A DNA stretch of 64,000 nucleotides from NCBI GenBank assembly GCA_000727475.1, contig KL647289.1, forward strand, positions 3,115,600-3,179,599. Reading direction: 5' to 3'. The stretch is from Sarcocystis neurona (taxonomy: Eukaryota > Apicomplexa > Conoidasida > Eucoccidiorida > Sarcocystidae). Under the pieces are notes generated by a model. It had not been told where the DNA came from. It saw only the letters and a list, made by a program, of their open reading frames with translations, and made no database searches. Of this stretch, positions 59,149-64,000 are shown piece by piece (positions within the stretch are counted from its first letter, which is position 1; each line of letters starts with the position of its first letter). A program made the position numbers and the translations under genes.

Positions 59149-60350
59149 ATGCAGACGAACATACATATATGTATATATATGCATGTAGACATACCGAAGT
59201 GTGGTTGAATATTCTTCTTCAGTCCACCTGTAAAGCTGTGCGCTCTCCCTCCCTGTGTTTCGCATTTCCTCTCCTCTCTCGCTTTCCCTCGCCGAGGAGA
59301 TGTACAGAACGTGTGTCACTTACATACGTGTACCCATGAACACATACTACTTCTCTCTATCACTCTTTCTCTGTGTATAGATCTCTATCTCTGTACCTGT
59401 TTATCTATCTGTGCCTCTCTTCTACACGTGCTGCGTCGCCAGCAGTCTCAAACATAAAGAAATTCCGCGTTCAAGGCAGCGCGCGCGCGCGCCAAGAAAA
59501 GCGACAACTGCCGCTTTATCTTCTTCCTCCCTCTGCTGTTGCGTCCACGTGTACTGTCCTGTGTATATGAATAGATATATATACATACATATTCATATAT
59601 ATATATATATGTGCGATTTTCCATATGTACGTATGTATATACATATCTATGCATGCATAGATAAACACACGTAAAACTATTTATCTACACGTATACGTGG
59701 TACGCGTTCCAGACAGGACGCACAGTCTACTTATATATATATGTATACATGAGTACTTGTGCACATATTAGAGTCGTCGACACTCCTCTCCTTCCCGCGA
59801 CGCTTAATTCATACTTCTCTATGTATATGTGTGCACCGGGTACAAGATATATATATATATATATATTTATACATTTACATATACCTGTGCATATATAAAT
59901 ATATACATACACGTATGTATATATATATTTGATGTTTATATGATTATTTGTATACAAATGTATCGCATGTCGCCGAATACGTGCAGATCAACTCTCCACT
60001 CTCTCTCTATATATATGTACGTGTATGTAGTGGAACTGAGAGATAGAGAGGCACACACATGTGAACAGGTATTCTGGCAATATTTTCATATATAGACACA
60101 CTTCATCCACATATACACGAAGGATAGAATCGCAAGTATATACAAATATAGTAAAAGATCAACATATACATAGAGAGAGGGAGATAGATAGAGCCAAGTA
60201 GGTGCGCCCGTATACACACAAGTCTTATCTCCTTCTCTATACACTTCTATATATACACACACATATATATACGGAGATAGAATCACAAGTAGATAAACAT
60301 ATATATACAGGAATATCAACAAATATATATGTGGACAGATCAGAGGCAGG
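58680..60350. repeat. Microsatellite field with short unique islands
   Basis: TA, TACA and CACA repeats at 58680-58860, 59040-59190, 59560-59660, 59730-59960 and 60070-60330. The islands at 59200-59340 and 59430-59560 hold nothing I can assign. Confidence 0.65.
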
Positions 60351-60379
60351 CAAACGAACCCATACGTATTTCTTCGGAG

Positions 60380-60600
60380 AAAAATAGAGATGGACAGTTT
60401 CTGTCCACAGGATCTTCTCTCTTACTTCGAGAGATATCTCCCTGTCGCCCGCCCTCGCTTCTTCACGTGCTGCTGCTTTTCTTTTCCTCTTCATCGCCTG
60501 CAGATAAACGCGGCACACACTCCATACACATGCGTAAAGAATACATATATTTTAAACCAAACACGCCCACACAAATGCATGCACACATATGAGAAAATCC
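60380..60600. other. Unique island with candidate exons on both strands
   Basis: The plus strand has an ATG near 60390 opening MDSFCPQDLLSYFERYLPV. The minus strand has acceptor TTATCTGCAG, then MKRKRKAAAREEARAGDREI and a GTAAGA donor. No family match, and both readings cannot be genes. Confidence 0.2.
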
Positions 60601-60639
60601 TTTTCAGTCTCTCTCTTCCTGTTCTCTGTGTTTCTTCCT

Positions 60640-60834
60640 TCCCCCCCCCGTATTTACGTATGTGTGTATCAATCTATCGATCGATCTATCTATACATATG
60701 TGTACACGTGCAAACAGTCAAGAACACATAGATCTATATTTATAAAGAACGGGGAAGCTCCCTCTTCTTCTCCACAAAGACGTGGAGAAAAAAATCGACT
60801 AAAATACTGGTGTTCAGTTCATCTCTCTATGCAC

Positions 60835-60866
<32 letters not shown>

Positions 60867-61480
60867 GGAGAGATAGTGATAGGTAGATAGATATATGCCT
60901 ACCTACGTGTACATATATATATATAGATAGATAGATAGAGATAGGTAGATAGATAGATATATGTGTACCTACGTGTACATATATATATATATATATATAT
61001 ATGTAGAGGAGGACAGGAAAGCCTCCGTGCCTTAGTACGGAAATATATATATATATATGTATATCTTCTATCCCCGCAAAAATACGTATGTGCACATAAT
61101 GCACGTATGTATGTATGTATATATTTTGTTATATAAAAGTATACACCACCAACGCATCCTTATTTTTTGTATACGCTACAAACACACACACTTGTACATA
61201 CGTACAAAGTATATGCGATGCACAAATTTTTTCCGTACCTATCATTCTATCTATTTTATTCAACATATATATAGAGAGAGGGACAGAGAGAGAGGCAGAA
61301 ACAGAAAATATTCATATAATACACGTATTCTATTCAGTATATATGTACATATATATATATATGTATATATTGTATGTTCATACAATATATCCACATGATT
61401 AAACAAACACACACGCACACACACACACACATACATACACACGCATGTACCCGTACTTCCATATATATGTGTATATATAC
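60640..61480. repeat. Microsatellites with an imperfect ~80-bp duplication
   Basis: TA, GA, GATA and CA repeats. The string from the GATAGGTAGATAGATATATG-like word to CCTACGTGTACATATATA occurs twice in succession at about 60878-60985. Confidence 0.65.
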
Positions 61481-61639
61481 ATAGATGTGTATGGAGAGTC
61501 TTATATAGGCAGGATCGACTCGAATGAAACAGGGAAGTTCAAAACAGATCTGGGAAGAAACCGGGAATCGCCAGCAAAAAACGTTTTTGTGGTCCACTTC
61601 TTCATCTGCCAGAAACAGACAAAATACACAAAGAGTTCC

Positions 61640-62245
61640 TTCGAAAAGAGATGGAGGAGGGAAGGGGGTCAAGGGGGGGAGAACGGAGTGCTGCAATTGA
61701 CGAAGAGGACAACGGCGAAGAAAAAACGGAGAGCCGAAGAAGACGGGGCTACGGGAAAACGCAGGCCGCACACCACGCACGAGGAGGCAGATATACAACG
61801 CCGCGGGCCTCGGTCGGAGGAGAGCAGCAAAAAGTGCAGGACCAGAGGATTTCTATCTGCACTGAAAAAAACGCACGGCCAGAAGAAGTCGACGTAAAAA
61901 AAGACGGGCGAAGCGATGATTCACGGGGAAACGAGGAGTACGGAAGAAGAGCGCTTGCGAGGCCAAGTGAACAGCAAAGGGAGGAGGGGCAAACACGAAA
62001 GGGGGGATATTCGGGAAGACAAAACGAATGCAGGGAAAATTGAATTGAAGACGAAGGAGAGGCGAAGAAAGGGACGCAAGCGGCCGGTGAAAACGAAGCC
62101 GTAAAAGTCGTACTTCCTTCGCTTTCTTCCGGACTGCCACGTGTTGCATCGTCGCCTGCGGAGAACGCGTCCGGCAAGAGACACAGAGAAAGGCAAAAGA
62201 AAGTGAAGGACGAGGAGAAGGCTCGGCGAAAATAAAAATAAATGG
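61640..62245. repeat. Polypurine tract
   Basis: G/A-rich on the plus strand with Lys/Arg/Glu/Gly frames. It is the third strongly strand-asymmetric tract of the window and again suggests minus-strand transcription nearby. No exon assigned. Confidence 0.55.
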
Positions 62246-62259
62246 CTAAAAAAACGCAA

Positions 62260-62950
62260 GTGCCACAAACGGACATATATATACATATAGGTACATGGTG
62301 TGTTACGAATATACATATATATAGACGTGCTCGTCCAGAATTATGTATACATATAGACGTGTACATATTTTGTATAACGTCTTGGCATATATGTGTATAT
62401 ATATGTATATATCGTGCGTAGGAATACGTATCTATACACGTCTCTATACGTATACAAATATGTGAGAAGCGTGCCGGTGAACAGAGGACAATTACGAATA
62501 TAGACACACACACACACACACATATACAACTATGCGGTGGCAAACAACGACGATAATATATATGTATATTAGTAGAGTTATACAAATGAATAAATATACA
62601 TATATAGGTGTATATTACCAGGTATCTTTATAAATCTATGTACGTGCATGCATCTGTACAGGTGTACGTTTGTAAGTATAGACGTTTACCAACAAAACAA
62701 GATATACATCAATCCTAAATATACACAAGTACATACCTACTTATATCCACTATATACATACGTGTACACATATTACATATACATGTTATATATGGAAATA
62801 TTATATACGCGTGTATCTGTAAGAGAGATAGCTATTATATACATATATGTACAATTAATACGTATATATATATATATAATGTGTATATATATAATATATG
62901 TGAGTACACAATATGTACACATATTACACGTATGTATGTGATGTGTATTT
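62260..62950. repeat. TA/TACA microsatellites
   Basis: Nearly continuous TATATA, TACATA and CACACA repeats. No coding signal. Confidence 0.8.
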
Positions 62951-63029
62951 ATAAGTAAACTGCTCTTGTGGGTGACGCGTTAATGTGTGTAGCATACACG
63001 TGAAAGACGCTGTGATGCAGAGGCAGGCG

Positions 63030-63540
63030 CTGCCTTTGTCTTCTGCTGCTGCTGGCGAAGACGTCGCGCGTTATGCGAACTTCCGTCTCCTTCTCCTCTT
63101 CCTGCAGCAGCAGCAGCACGCAGTCCCTTCCTGAAGCGCAGCAGCTGAAGCAGACGCAGCAGCAGCACGCAGGGCCAGAAAACAGGAACACACCAGCAGA
63201 AAGGAAATGAGCAGTCGCCTCGCCGCTTCCCCAGTCGCACAGTGCAAAACCAGAAAAACACACCGACGACAGCAGCAGCAGGAACAGAGGCGCGGCAGGA
63301 ACAGCGGCAACAGCAACAGCAACTGCAGCAGCAGCAACCGCAGCAGTCGCCACGAAAGCAGCAGCGGCAACGGCAGAAGCAGCAACAGCAGCGCAGCACG
63401 CAGCTCGTGATCCAAGCTTCGCCGGGTGTACAGACACCTCACGATGTTCAGACACTGCAGGATGTACAGACACCGCACAGATGACGTCACCGCGGCTGTC
63501 TCACTTCCCCGTTTCGACACTCTTTGACACGTGACTACCG
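63030..63540. other. CAG-rich interval, coding strand undecided
   Basis: CAG/GCA triplets dominate. All three plus frames are Gln, Ala or Ser-rich, and the minus strand has a 174-codon Ala/Val/Cys frame from an ATG at 63473. At 63427-63478 an 18-bp type unit (GATGTTCAGACACTGCAG) is repeated about three times. Confidence 0.35.
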
Positions 63541-63784
63541 AGGCTCTGCTTTTAATATATACGTAGATACATAGACATATATACACATGCATATTATATA
63601 TACTAGATATACACATATTACATACATGTATACCTGTAACATTCCATGATACGCCTTTGCTACTTCCGCTGCTCTGACCCCGCTGACACACATTCATCGT
63701 TGGGTTCCACAGTTCTATATACACAACTGTACGTATATGTGTACATATATATATATATATATTTATATACATATGTGTATGTCC
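63540..63784. repeat. TA/TACA microsatellites
   Basis: TA repeats around a short unique island at 63640-63710. They precede a possible gene start at the window edge. Confidence 0.7.
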
Positions 63785-64000
63785 ATGAGTGCCGCTGCTG
63801 CTGCTAGGATGTGCGCTCGTTCAATATCAAAGCCTCCTGGCGTACGTGCACCGCGCAGGTGTGTCTGTGCGCCACAGAACGGGACCGGAGAAAACAAACT
63901 ACAGACAATTTCGTCTTTTCTTCACTCGTGCGACGTTCTCTCTTTTTCAGTCTACTTCTTACCATGACGCGTTTGCCGAGCTGCTGCTGCTGTTCCTGCT
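63785..64000 (+). CDS. Possible 5' end of a gene running off the window
   Basis: The ATG at 63785 opens MSAAAAARMCARSISKPPGV up to a GTGTGT donor at 63859. A strong pyrimidine-rich acceptor (CTCTCTTTTTCAG) near 63939-63951 leads to a CTG-rich segment that reaches the window edge. The exons are phase-compatible, but the product cannot be judged from so little sequence. Confidence 0.3.

Overview
The window reads as nuclear DNA of a coccidian apicomplexan, most likely an Eimeria-type genome. This is inferred from four features: (CAG/CTG)n runs everywhere, giving Ala, Gln, Ser or Leu homopolymers in open frames; genes split by kilobase introns; long TA / TATG / TACA microsatellites; and strand-asymmetric polypyrimidine blocks. 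No bacterial operon, rRNA, tRNA or CRISPR signal was seen. One 695-base run of N (19213-19907) marks a draft assembly.

Three genes can be named from conserved sequence. (1) A plus-strand DUF3228-family gene at about 421-11464. Its five exons are spread over 11 kb, every junction keeps frame, and intron 1 uses a GC donor. (2) A minus-strand, apparently single-exon TRIAP1/Mdm35 homologue at 15720-15322. It has twin CX9C motifs and an Ala/Gly-rich C-terminal extension not known in the family. (3) A giant plus-strand Kelch-propeller gene at 29140-49812 with about 13 exons and about 2,200 codons. Its beta-propeller strands are separated by large low-complexity insertions, it includes a 30-nt micro-exon, and it ends in a 758-codon Ala/Pro/Ser-rich exon.

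The rest is unresolved or non-coding. At 11.5-13.8, 17.1-20.1, 22.7-28.3, 50.6-58.4, 60.4 and 63.0-64.0 kb there are coding-like stretches, some with good splice signals. More than one frame or strand is usually open there, so I give them only as low-confidence candidates. The intervals between are microsatellite fields, degenerate tandem repeats (5.54-5.93, 16.25-17.06, 32.66-32.80, 41.24-41.83, 54.37-54.55 kb), a 29-bp CAG-type minisatellite near 50.26 kb, and C/T- or G/A-rich tracts (0.6-2.3, 20.15-21.3, 61.6-62.2 kb).

The three named genes have no obvious shared pathway. The TRIAP1 homologue should act in mitochondrial lipid transfer. The Kelch protein is probably a scaffold. The DUF3228 protein has no known function. 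Exon structures come from reading splice signals, phase and family motifs by eye and have not been tested against transcripts.
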